This document shows, in pieces, positions 44,201-52,265 of a stretch of 64,000 nt of DNA. Both the position numbers and the translations under genes were made by a program. Below the pieces are notes generated by a model that was not told where the DNA came from, ran no database searches, and worked only from the letters and a program-made list of their open reading frames with translations. Source of the stretch: Nocardia vinacea NBRC 16497 (GTDB lineage Bacteria; Actinomycetota; Actinomycetes; Mycobacteriales; Mycobacteriaceae); NCBI RefSeq assembly GCF_000308835.1, contig NZ_BAGN01000088.1, positions 81,557 through 145,556 on the forward strand, given 5' to 3'. How positions within the stretch are numbered: position 1 is the first letter of the stretch; the number at the start of each line of letters is the position of its first letter.

Positions 44201-46546
44201 ACTCAGCTTGCAGTCACCAAGGCCTGGGACCGGGCCGTGGCTCCGGATCGACTCGGGCCGGGAACCAGAACGGACCTGCGGCAATACGCGCAGCTGGTGC
44301 GGCGATACGGCAAGGGCAGCGGCCCGCACGCCGACCGCAGGCGGCGCGAGATCCGGGACACCATGGGACGCTGCCGTTCGGCCGTCCCGGTGTGGATCAT
44401 GCCGATCTACCGGGTGGTCGAACAGCTCGACATCGAACCGGACATGTTCGATGTCGTTGTGGTCGACGAGGCCTCGCAGGCGGGCGCCGAAGCGGTCTTT
44501 CTGCAATATCTGGCACCGCGGATCGTGGTGATCGGTGACGACCGGCAGGTGTCGCCCTCGGGGGTCGGCGTGAAGATAGATACCGTGCGAGGACTGGCCG
44601 AACAGTACCTCGCCGACAACCCGCACAAGGCCAGCTGGATCGACACCAAACGGAGCCTGTTCGACGATGCCGGGATGCGGTTCGGCTCGCGGCTCACCCT
44701 GGTCGAACATCGGCGCTGCGTGCCGGAAATCATCGGGTTCTCCAACCAGATCGCCTACAAGAAGGACGCCAAACCGCTGATCCCGGTACGAGTCTTCGGT
44801 ATTGACCGGCTCCCGCCCATCCGGACCGAGTACGTGGCCGACGGGGTCAGCACCAAGGGCAATCTGAACGAAGCCGAAGCGGACCAGATCGTGGCACGGG
44901 TGCTGGAATGCCTGGCCGACCCGCGCTACGCGTCGAAGACCTTCGGGGTCGTCTCGCTGCTCGGCGCCCCACAGGCCGAGCTCATTTGGAACAAGCTGCT
45001 GCTTGCCGTTCCGCCGGAGGAGATCGACCGGCGACAGCTGCGTTGCGGTGATGCGGCCGACTTCCAGGGCGCCGAGCGTGACGTCATGTTCCTGTCGATG
45101 GTAAAAGCTCGGGGACCGGACACCCGATTGATGCCGCAGACCGACGAGTCGGCGATCCAGCGGTACAACGTCGCAGCGTCCCGAGCCGCCGACCAGATGT
45201 GGCTGTTCCATTCGCTGCGATTGGAGGATCTCGGCAACCCGGCCGACATGCGTTACCAGCTGCTCGACTACTGCCTGGCGAACGAGGCGGCTCCTCCGAC
45301 GCCGGAAGGTGCCGAATTGCCTGCTCCGGTTCGGGAGGATCGGCCGGTTCCGCCGTTCTCCTCGGTGTTCGAGCAACAGGTGTTCAACCGGATCCTGGCC
45401 CGGCGATATCGCGTTGTCGCCCACTCTGATGTCGGGATCCACACGCTGGACATGGTGGTCGTCGGCGGTCATATCCGGGTGGCGGTGCTGTGCGAAGGTG
45501 ACGCCTGGGCGGGGCCACAGGCGTACCAGAAGGCACTGTCGTGGCAGCGGGACCTGGAACGCTGCGGGTGGCCGTTCTTCCGGGTTCGCCAGTCGCAGTT
45601 CGTATCCGATCCGGAACGGGCCCTCGAACCGCTGTGGGAACTGCTCGATTCGGTCGGGCTGGTGCCGGTTGTCCGGGAGGCCTTCGAACCGGACACGGTG
45701 TCTGTGGTGCCAGCTGAGTCGGTCACTGGCGAAGTGCCTGTCTTCCGAGCTCTTCCGGAGGAGGAACTGCTCAGCAGCTTCCTGTGGGGCAAGCCGTGGC
45801 TCGACGGAGCGAAGGACGAGCCGGCAGATCAGCCCGCACCGCAGGTGGTCGAGCAGGTCGCGACAGTCACACAGGTGGAGCCCTCAGAGGCTACGACTGC
45901 GGAGCAGATCGACCCGGTGCAGGAGGCGCCGACGCCTACAGCCACGGTGGCTCCGGGAGTGTCGGCGCGGCAGACCTTGCAGGTCGGCGACGAGGTGCCT
46001 TTGCCCCGCCCTGGGCAAGCGGGCGGCATCGCCGATTACGGTGCTTTCGCGGACGTGCTTCCAGTGGCCAGGGCCGGTCACAACATCGCCTCCGTCAAGG
46101 AGGATCTGCTCCGCATCGTCGACGTGGAAGGACCGGTGACCGCCGGGCGCCTGCATGCGGTGGTCGCACGGGTACACACGGGTGATGACGAGGACCGTGA
46201 CCGGATCACTGCACTGGTCGACCGAGCGCTCGAAGCCGCTGTCCAGCAGGGGATGCTGGTGCTCGACGACTTTCTCGAGCTCGGGCAGCCCCAGTGGTTC
46301 AGCTACCGGACTCCGGCGCAGCCCGCCAGCAGGTTACGGCTGCTCGGAGCACGAGCGATCGAACATGTCCCCGCGCGTGAGCTGGCCGGAATGCTAGCCC
46401 GCAGTGCCGAATCCACCGGCTGGGCCGATCGGTCTGCGCTCATGCGGCATGCCGTCTCCGCGCTGGGGCAGAATCAGCTGACCGACCGGGCCATCGCCAT
46501 GCTGGCCATCGTGCTGCCGATCGCCGAACAACTGCACCGCCCATGA
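41267..46546 (+). CDS. Dna2/Nam7-type SF1 helicase with nuclease-like and winged-helix C-terminal domains
   Basis: 1759 residues; ATG 41267 follows GGGGTAAGGAGA. The motor is split by a long helical insertion: GPPGTGKT 380-387, then DEASQ 1067-1071, GDDRQVSPSG, and DFQGAERDVMFLSMV with YNVAASRAADQMWLF. Residues about 1365-1470 match the Vsr/DUF559-like PD-(D/E)XK module that ends many such helicases (FEQQVFNRILARRYRV, LDMVVVGGHIRVAVL, RVRQSQF), but where relatives have VECDGD this protein has VLCEGD, so the catalytic Glu appears lost. A DUF3320-like winged helix follows at about 1605-1690 (ASVKEDLLRIVDVEGPVTAG). Upstream, 41117-41266 contains ACCGTTTTGACGGT, a small palindrome. Likely DNA-translocating component of locus 2. 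Confidence 0.88.
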   Translation: MTDSGTVREADLADRASRLFRFLARVQGIGGTPILDADDLGAVEWLGELPASTAVRFTSGSEDKPFLRLDKVPVTPPIGPPEPEVRAWLVPGPLNDHTAEPALRAERVDGGARTERLIDHPHIRERFDGWLRRWRAWAEMARIEEPAYRWYRAIYRMYSDVNASAESREAVLALGCVVWRRRGAGTIRRHALTMPVKFEFDTDSGTLTVRLDLDAGRSAMELSDFLDPGEIIDPALLRSVEREFLDGVDPFDRDAVAVLMRRLLHSLGPDSAFRDEMMPAAATTEPVGYYAPALIVRSRGKRGLTRVLDTIADRIEDRGRVPVGLRTLVDPAYTATADLPSDNGAIVRDGTDSFLPLPLNAVQLDILQHVDCHAHTIVQGPPGTGKTHTAAALITHLLAQGKRVLVTAHTDRALAEVRGKLPAEIRDLCVSVAGASRDNFADLKLSMERIAAAADDHDAPGARRRVETANARIAELRAARALHAEQLLRHREQEVISHEIGSYRGTLTELVLRHRAEAVRYGWVRNLDQVHPGTALPVSSTEVREWRTLLLDDALADPEVAAPQLITVHDVPPVAQVAQWSKRLAGATERATTLAGHGTRPWIEAIRGLTPASCAEVSATVRQVDRELGELSSSRDGWVRDAVVDVARGRGGVWHGRRMRLVELLEPAATLTRELGIAQVRVSGGDRAALVALAESVLGYVEKNGSIKLRPDGAPKIGIATNRVLKEAAPLFEYVRVDGRIPVDPAHLRAFLRCEEVERLVEQLDEVWTGSGVAAAAPGSVSVRLAHHRDHAEQLRILLTVGAELVTAGQQLRGFGMAEPDWSDPAARRALLASFDAATALDEQAEASALFDKVATRVSGLRYQPGATTNLHDLHRAIEQRDIDAYQRAHTRLAELNVLRGRYARRGELDARMAQLPRLREAVVSTAVSDVWDIHLADLEQAWDWAGLGVWLSGVDPEPVNKLFDQLDDIEAGLRDEATQLAVTKAWDRAVAPDRLGPGTRTDLRQYAQLVRRYGKGSGPHADRRRREIRDTMGRCRSAVPVWIMPIYRVVEQLDIEPDMFDVVVVDEASQAGAEAVFLQYLAPRIVVIGDDRQVSPSGVGVKIDTVRGLAEQYLADNPHKASWIDTKRSLFDDAGMRFGSRLTLVEHRRCVPEIIGFSNQIAYKKDAKPLIPVRVFGIDRLPPIRTEYVADGVSTKGNLNEAEADQIVARVLECLADPRYASKTFGVVSLLGAPQAELIWNKLLLAVPPEEIDRRQLRCGDAADFQGAERDVMFLSMVKARGPDTRLMPQTDESAIQRYNVAASRAADQMWLFHSLRLEDLGNPADMRYQLLDYCLANEAAPPTPEGAELPAPVREDRPVPPFSSVFEQQVFNRILARRYRVVAHSDVGIHTLDMVVVGGHIRVAVLCEGDAWAGPQAYQKALSWQRDLERCGWPFFRVRQSQFVSDPERALEPLWELLDSVGLVPVVREAFEPDTVSVVPAESVTGEVPVFRALPEEELLSSFLWGKPWLDGAKDEPADQPAPQVVEQVATVTQVEPSEATTAEQIDPVQEAPTPTATVAPGVSARQTLQVGDEVPLPRPGQAGGIADYGAFADVLPVARAGHNIASVKEDLLRIVDVEGPVTAGRLHAVVARVHTGDDEDRDRITALVDRALEAAVQQGMLVLDDFLELGQPQWFSYRTPAQPASRLRLLGARAIEHVPARELAGMLARSAESTGWADRSALMRHAVSALGQNQLTDRAIAMLAIVLPIAEQLHRP

Positions 46547-46554
46547 CCGAGCAC

Positions 46555-48684
46555 CTAGAGCAGTGCTTTCGGGGTTGTGCCACGGAGGAAGGCTGCGATT
46601 TGGACAAGCCGATGTGGGGGGACCGACACCTCGTTCAGGTCTGAGATCAGCGCGTACATGTCTCCTATCGGGTCCTCAGCGCTGTGGGCCCACACCGTGA
46701 TTCGCTCGGCCGCCGCGCGCAGGTGGTGCCGATCGGTGCCGTTGTCGACGCCGAGTAGCAGCAGATCCTCACTGTCGCCGCCGATTTCGTGGAACACCAG
46801 CCGCTCGGCGCGGACTGCGGATTCGACCATGTCGCGCAAGTCTGCCGGATCGGCGTAGCCGATGAGATCGCCGACTTCCTCGCTGGTGGCGATATTGCCG
46901 AGGCTCGCCAGTTCGGACAGCAACTCGGCGTGGTCCCGGGACGACCCGGGATCGCCTGCATCGATCGGCTCGGCGTCGTCTTCGGTGTCCAGCCGGTGAT
47001 CGATTCTGTGGTCGACCGGTTCCGACGCGGGTGCCTCGGCGGTCGCCGCCACAGCGCCGGTGGCGCTTTGCCCTGGGCCGGGCTCTCGCATCGTACGGTC
47101 TGCTGTCGAAACTGCGTCGTGGGTGACTGTTGTTGCTGTGCAGTGCCATTCGCGAAGTAGCGCAACCAGACCGGAGGTATCCGTCCGGATCGTATCGACG
47201 GCCAGTGGGCGGATGATCGCGGATATGCTCGCGTCGTCGCGGCTGGGATCATCGACCGAACCGGACGCGAACACCATCACGACAAGCCGACGGCGCGACG
47301 GCCGGCCGGAATGCAAAACACGGCTCAGCCGGTGGGCCAGCTGGGTGTTGTCGCGGGTGCGGGCGAGGATCAGCGCGATCTCAGCCCCCGGGACGGTGAG
47401 CGACAGATCGAGAACTCGCTGCTCGACGAGCACCGACAGCGATCGGTCACGCAAGCCGTCGGCGATCTCGGACCGCTGCGTTGCAGTGAGTGACGCCCCT
47501 GTTGTAGTGGCCGCTGGAACACCATTCTCGGAGAGCGCCCGATGGACCAGTCCTGCGGCCACCGGGCGATCAGTGAACACGACAGTCTGGGTCGCTGTCA
47601 GGACATCGGCGGGGAGAGCGCCAACCAGATCGAGTTTGGCTCGGCATTCGGCCAGCGTCGTCGCGCGATCGGTGACAGCGGTGAGATACCTGTTCGCATG
47701 GTGGGCACCGGAACCCCGACCTGCCGCCAGCGCTTCGACGAATACCGAGAACTCGGTGCCCGATTCGGGTGCGCCGTAAGTGCCTGTGAGGGTCTCGTAC
47801 TCGCGGTCGACCAGTGCTTGCAGGTGGTCGAGTCGAGCGCGTTCCTTCGCATCGAGCGCGACGCCGACCTGGACCAGGGTGACCGGGTCCAATAATCCGT
47901 CGGCCCTGGCAATCTCGTAGTCGCAGCCGACGACGATCGGTCCAAAGTACGGGAGGAGCTGGGTTCGTACCGTGTGGTCACCACGATCGAGCGCACGGGT
48001 GAGCCCGAGGCGGGTTGAAAACTGTTCGGTGAGCACCTGGGCGAACAGTCCGCTGCCGTACCGGTCGACGTCGTCGATGACGAGCAGCGCATCCGAACAC
48101 TGTGTGGCGGGGGCGATCTGACGGAGCCTGGCAACGGTCGACGCCATCACGATCACGACCTGCCACGTTCGCTGGGCGCCAGGTCGTGAGTTGCTGCCAA
48201 GCCCGGCGACGCGGCAGTCGGGCGCGACAACGGCCAGCTCGTCGAGCCAGCAGGCGCGAGCCTCTTCATCGGCGACAACGACCACCACCGGGGTGTGCGC
48301 CGCGACGGCTTCGGCAACCACACGGACACCCAGCACCGTCTTGCCGGTACCGCCGACGGCCTCGACAATGCCCTTGCGCCCGTTGCGAATCCACTGCGCC
48401 AATACGCGCCGCTGCCACGCCCGCAGGGGAGGTACATCGTCGTCCTCCGCCACCTCGGTCGGCGACGGTGCCGGCGAAATCGGCTTCGGGCCTGCTTTCA
48501 GCGACCAGCGAGGTGGGTTGGTTGTCGAATCCATGGTGAAGCGGGACCGTTCGGCATACAGCAGGCGGTTGACGGTGGAGCGGTCGATATCGGGGTCGGC
48601 GAGTTTCGCGGCGATCTGCGGCGCACTCAGATTCGGCTGCGCCCGCAATATCGCGATGATCCGTTCTGCCAGCCCGTTTCCCAC
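46555..48684 (-). CDS. SF2 helicase-like ATPase with N-terminal Z-alpha-like winged helix
   Basis: 709 residues from GTG 48684 (AAGGTG upstream). Residues 5-63 form a winged helix with AAKLADPDIDRSTVNRLLYA and TTNPPRWSL. Asn39, Tyr43 and PPRW57-60 match in order and spacing the N-x3-Y ... PP-x-W residues that contact Z-form nucleic acid in Z-alpha domains of ADAR1 and ZBP1. The motor follows: LRAWQRRVLAQWI, GGTGKT 111-116, DDVD 204-207 as motif II, and HRLSRVLH as motif VI, similar to XPB-type SF2 proteins. A Pro/Asp-rich linker near 530-580 leads to a C-terminal helical part. It is encoded opposite to its neighbours, eight bases from the preceding stop. Confidence 0.75.
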   Translation of the reverse strand: MGNGLAERIIAILRAQPNLSAPQIAAKLADPDIDRSTVNRLLYAERSRFTMDSTTNPPRWSLKAGPKPISPAPSPTEVAEDDDVPPLRAWQRRVLAQWIRNGRKGIVEAVGGTGKTVLGVRVVAEAVAAHTPVVVVVADEEARACWLDELAVVAPDCRVAGLGSNSRPGAQRTWQVVIVMASTVARLRQIAPATQCSDALLVIDDVDRYGSGLFAQVLTEQFSTRLGLTRALDRGDHTVRTQLLPYFGPIVVGCDYEIARADGLLDPVTLVQVGVALDAKERARLDHLQALVDREYETLTGTYGAPESGTEFSVFVEALAAGRGSGAHHANRYLTAVTDRATTLAECRAKLDLVGALPADVLTATQTVVFTDRPVAAGLVHRALSENGVPAATTTGASLTATQRSEIADGLRDRSLSVLVEQRVLDLSLTVPGAEIALILARTRDNTQLAHRLSRVLHSGRPSRRRLVVMVFASGSVDDPSRDDASISAIIRPLAVDTIRTDTSGLVALLREWHCTATTVTHDAVSTADRTMREPGPGQSATGAVAATAEAPASEPVDHRIDHRLDTEDDAEPIDAGDPGSSRDHAELLSELASLGNIATSEEVGDLIGYADPADLRDMVESAVRAERLVFHEIGGDSEDLLLLGVDNGTDRHHLRAAAERITVWAHSAEDPIGDMYALISDLNEVSVPPHRLVQIAAFLRGTTPKALL

Positions 48685-48881
48685 GCCGCATCACCTTCCC
48701 GCTCCTGCCCCCGCACGGTCTGGATCGAGGGTAGCGGCTGAGCCGCGTGTATGTGGATCGGCGAACCCGAGGTGGCCGAGTCGGGCCCACAGCATCGCAG
48801 GGTGGTGCGATGATGGGAGGGCGATTCTGAATGTTTGCCGCGGGCGTGAATGGGGAGCGGCTTGGTGGGAGGGGAGGGGCC

Positions 48882-51800
48882 GTGCCGGACACGTTCGCGT
48901 GGCGCGAGGCCGGGAACGAGGAGTTTCGCCAGGCGCGACGGCTCGAGCAAGTGTCGCTGTTCGCGGAGCTGAACCTCGACTACGACGAGATCGTGCGCAC
49001 CCGTGACCTGTTCGGCCAAGTCATCCGCGAACATCGGCGCCGGCTGGGCGCACCCCGGTTGATCGACACCTTCCCGGCCTTGACCCTGACGACGCTGATC
49101 GGTCATGCCGGCCTCGATTACGAGCAGGGCAAATACTGGGAGAGCTTCTGGGATGAACTCCACCTGGTACGGGAACAGGACTTCGAGAACCTGCTGCGGG
49201 CGCGGCTGCCGGTGTTCCTCCGAAAGTTCAAGATGCGCGAATTCCCGGAGCTGAGTACCCAATACGTCCAGATGATGGCGGTGCATGCCGGTGTGCCCGT
49301 GCATTGCCTCGACGATCTGGTCGACATCATCGAACAGCACATCGCGCAAGGACGTGATCCGAGCGGGGCGGCGGTCTTCGACTGGTTGACCCAGCCGGGG
49401 CTGGAATACCGCATGAACCACCTGGACGTTCCGGTGCGCAACTTCCTGCAGCACGGTGGCGAGGTGGCTGTCGACATCGTCGACCGGATCATCGAGTTCG
49501 CCGATTACACGCGGGAACACCCAGATTTCGCGAACGACCTGACCCTGGACACCTCGACTACCGGTCTGCCGAGCATCCTGCTCGAGGCGTTGATCGAACG
49601 CTGGACGGAACGGCCTTTCGGAGCTGTCGCGGTGGTCACGAGCCGGTCCGTGCGAGCGCGGCGCCCGGTCCTCGCATACTCGCGCACCGACGACCAGATC
49701 GTCGTCGAGGTGCCGTACCCAGCGGAGTCCGCAGATGTTCCCTGGCTGGTGTCGTTCGACGGTGAGACCACGAGTGTGCACGCGCGCCGCGGTTGGGGAC
49801 TGTCGGCCGGTGAGGTGCAGCCGCCGACATCGGTGCCGGTACCGCACCGGGTCCGGGAAGTCGTGCTGCGTCATGAGGGCACCGGCGTGCACGATCGGAT
49901 CTCGCTGGTGGACAAGGCTGATCCGTTGTTGCTGTTCGACGATCAGGGCAAGCACCTGTCGCGTCATGTGGCGCTGCCACGTGGCGAGGTCGTCGCGGTT
50001 CATCCCGCGCGGGCGCAGCTGCGTGACGCCCACACTGGAGCGGCGCTAGAGTACTTCGCGGACACCGTGCCGGTGGGGTGGCGTGACTGGGTGGCTCGGG
50101 TCTACGACCTGACCGACACCGACGCGGTACTGCTTCGCGACGACAACAGGTCCGGCCCGTCGCGGCAGGTTCGGCGGACAGGATCCGCGCGCCTGGTCTT
50201 ACCGGACCCGATCGACGGGGTCTACACCAGGTCGGGAATGCCGGTCTATGCCGAGCGCCCTGCCGTCGACCTGCCCGCCCATGCCGTAGAACCGGTGAAT
50301 TGGCGAGTACGGGTGCGGCACTCCGGCACCGTCGACTGGCTGGCCGACGACATCTGGGAATCGGATACCGAGCCGGTCTCGCTCGACCCGTTCGACGGAC
50401 TCGAACCCGGATTGCTCGGCCTGTTCGATGTCGTCATCAGCGGGCCGCTCGGCCAGGACATCCGGCACAGTCTGTTCCTGGCGGAAGGGCTCGCCGTCGA
50501 GCATGCGGCGGAATTCCGCGTCCCCGTCCAGGATGGGCTGGCGCCGACCAGCACGACGGTGACCTCTGCGCCGCCGCTGCGGGCCGACCGGACAGAGCTC
50601 GGATTCGGTGCCACGGTCCGGGAGTCGGCCATCGTCGTGGCATCAGGTCAGCTCACCGAACGGCTGATGATTCGGCCGCCTGCAGTGGAACTTCGGGTGG
50701 ATCCGATCGGAGCGGCTGCCCGATGGCGGACGGTGGCGCCGGTGCTGACCGTCGACGATCTGGCCGAGTACATGACCGTGGCCGCACGAGTACCCGGCTC
50801 GGTCGAAGTCGACGTAGTTCTGACCAACGACGCCGGTGCCATCAGGCAGATCGCCGAGCCGCAGGTCCTCCGCGACAACGTCTTTCAGGTCCCGACCCGG
50901 GAATTCATAGACACCGCGCGGTCGATGCGCCGGTCACGGATCGTGGTGCGCATCGACACCGCCGACGGTGCGACCACCGCGGTCACGCTGGCCCGGATCC
51001 AGCCGCGCCGGTTGTGCACGGGCGTGCGGCTCGAGGATGCCGACCTGATGTTCGACGGGGCGATCGACTCCGATCTGGCCGCCTACGTCTGGCCGTGCAC
51101 TGCGCCGTGGCGGGCACCGATTCAGGTGCCGCTGGTCGACGGGCGCGCCACGCTACCTGAGGAATTCGTCGGTGGCGGTCCGTTGACAGTTCAGGTGTTC
51201 GTCGACGATCCATGGACAGTGATTGCCGCACCCGAACATCCCGATGACACCGCCCACACCGTGGAGCAGAGCGGCTGGATGCGCGATGGTGACCCGGGCC
51301 GGGCAAATCTGGCCCGGTTCCTGGCCGGCTCCGGTGACCTTCCGCACACGAGCCCCGCAGTGCCGGAGGTGTGGACAGTCTTCGCTGCCGCCCGGAGCGG
51401 TCAGGTCCACCGGTCGTCGGTGCGGTCCGCCCTGCTCGATGTGCTTCGCGCCGACCCGCGGTCCTCGGTGGAGGCACTGGACCGCAGCATCATCGCCCGG
51501 ACCGATGTCCCCGCCCTGCTGATCAGCAGTGGGCTTATCGAACGCGACCTGTCCTCACCGATCCGGTCCGACGCCCTCACCGATCCGTGGCTCGGCTGCC
51601 TGATCCGCATCGCGGACCTGCCGTTCGTCGCACTGCGACAGGCGAATTCCGGTGCCGCCGTCGAGTTGAGGGCCGACCTGGCCAATTACGGAGGCAGGCA
51701 GCTGATCGACCTGCTCGGCGGCGATGTCCGCGGCGCCTACACCGACATCTTCGATGCGGCAACGGTCGCGTTGCACTACATGCCGGAGGAGCAGTTCGCC

Positions 51801-52265
51801 GACCTCAAGCAAGCGTGCGAGATCGTGCCCGCGGCGATGCTCGACGCCGACACCCGCCGCAGCGCCGTGTTCGAAGCATTCGCGCAACGCCTCGCCTGGC
51901 AGGACGACCCGGCCCGTACGGCGATGACAGTCCATTCGGCGGAGCTGATGCCCCTGCTGCGCCGCGCATCGGCACCGATATACGACATGGTCAAGGCCCG
52001 CAACGAAGCACTAACCGGTGCCGACACCACCGAATTCCCCTGGTTGTTGGTGTCGATGCAATCGCTGCTGTTCGCCGCCGTGGCCCGCCTGCGCGCGCGA
52101 TCGGTGATCCGCGATTGGTCGATGCCTGCACCGATGCGCGAATCGTGGGCGCGCCTTGCCGGACTGTGTCCCGCGCTGGTGTGCACGGACGTGCTCATCG
52201 CCGATGCGCTCGCCTCGCACACCCTCCACCACGACCTCATCAACAAGATCGGAGGACCACGGTGA
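48882..52265 (+). CDS. Large protein of unknown function (1127 aa) in locus 2
   Basis: 1127 residues from GTG 48882, directly after GGGAGGGGAGGGG; an ATG at 48831 would add 17 unlikely residues. I recognise no domain. Residues 1-230 are helical (RDLFGQVIREHRRRLGAPRL, YEQGKYWESFWDELHL); 250-780 are mainly beta strands, perhaps several Ig-like or jelly-roll repeats with many Asp and Val; 780-1127 are helical again (ALLDVLRADPRSSVEALDRS). There is no Walker motif, nuclease signature or membrane segment. Its stop overlaps the GTG of the YprA-like helicase (GTGA), so it is translationally coupled and probably a partner, such as a DNA-binding or sensor subunit. Confidence 0.75.
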   Translation: MPDTFAWREAGNEEFRQARRLEQVSLFAELNLDYDEIVRTRDLFGQVIREHRRRLGAPRLIDTFPALTLTTLIGHAGLDYEQGKYWESFWDELHLVREQDFENLLRARLPVFLRKFKMREFPELSTQYVQMMAVHAGVPVHCLDDLVDIIEQHIAQGRDPSGAAVFDWLTQPGLEYRMNHLDVPVRNFLQHGGEVAVDIVDRIIEFADYTREHPDFANDLTLDTSTTGLPSILLEALIERWTERPFGAVAVVTSRSVRARRPVLAYSRTDDQIVVEVPYPAESADVPWLVSFDGETTSVHARRGWGLSAGEVQPPTSVPVPHRVREVVLRHEGTGVHDRISLVDKADPLLLFDDQGKHLSRHVALPRGEVVAVHPARAQLRDAHTGAALEYFADTVPVGWRDWVARVYDLTDTDAVLLRDDNRSGPSRQVRRTGSARLVLPDPIDGVYTRSGMPVYAERPAVDLPAHAVEPVNWRVRVRHSGTVDWLADDIWESDTEPVSLDPFDGLEPGLLGLFDVVISGPLGQDIRHSLFLAEGLAVEHAAEFRVPVQDGLAPTSTTVTSAPPLRADRTELGFGATVRESAIVVASGQLTERLMIRPPAVELRVDPIGAAARWRTVAPVLTVDDLAEYMTVAARVPGSVEVDVVLTNDAGAIRQIAEPQVLRDNVFQVPTREFIDTARSMRRSRIVVRIDTADGATTAVTLARIQPRRLCTGVRLEDADLMFDGAIDSDLAAYVWPCTAPWRAPIQVPLVDGRATLPEEFVGGGPLTVQVFVDDPWTVIAAPEHPDDTAHTVEQSGWMRDGDPGRANLARFLAGSGDLPHTSPAVPEVWTVFAAARSGQVHRSSVRSALLDVLRADPRSSVEALDRSIIARTDVPALLISSGLIERDLSSPIRSDALTDPWLGCLIRIADLPFVALRQANSGAAVELRADLANYGGRQLIDLLGGDVRGAYTDIFDAATVALHYMPEEQFADLKQACEIVPAAMLDADTRRSAVFEAFAQRLAWQDDPARTAMTVHSAELMPLLRRASAPIYDMVKARNEALTGADTTEFPWLLVSMQSLLFAAVARLRARSVIRDWSMPAPMRESWARLAGLCPALVCTDVLIADALASHTLHHDLINKIGGPR

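Noticed and set aside
51371..52261. N-terminal extension of the YprA-like helicase frame
   Set aside because: The extra 297 codons are Arg/Pro-rich shadow of the preceding gene; GTG 52262 with a GTGA overlap is the natural start.
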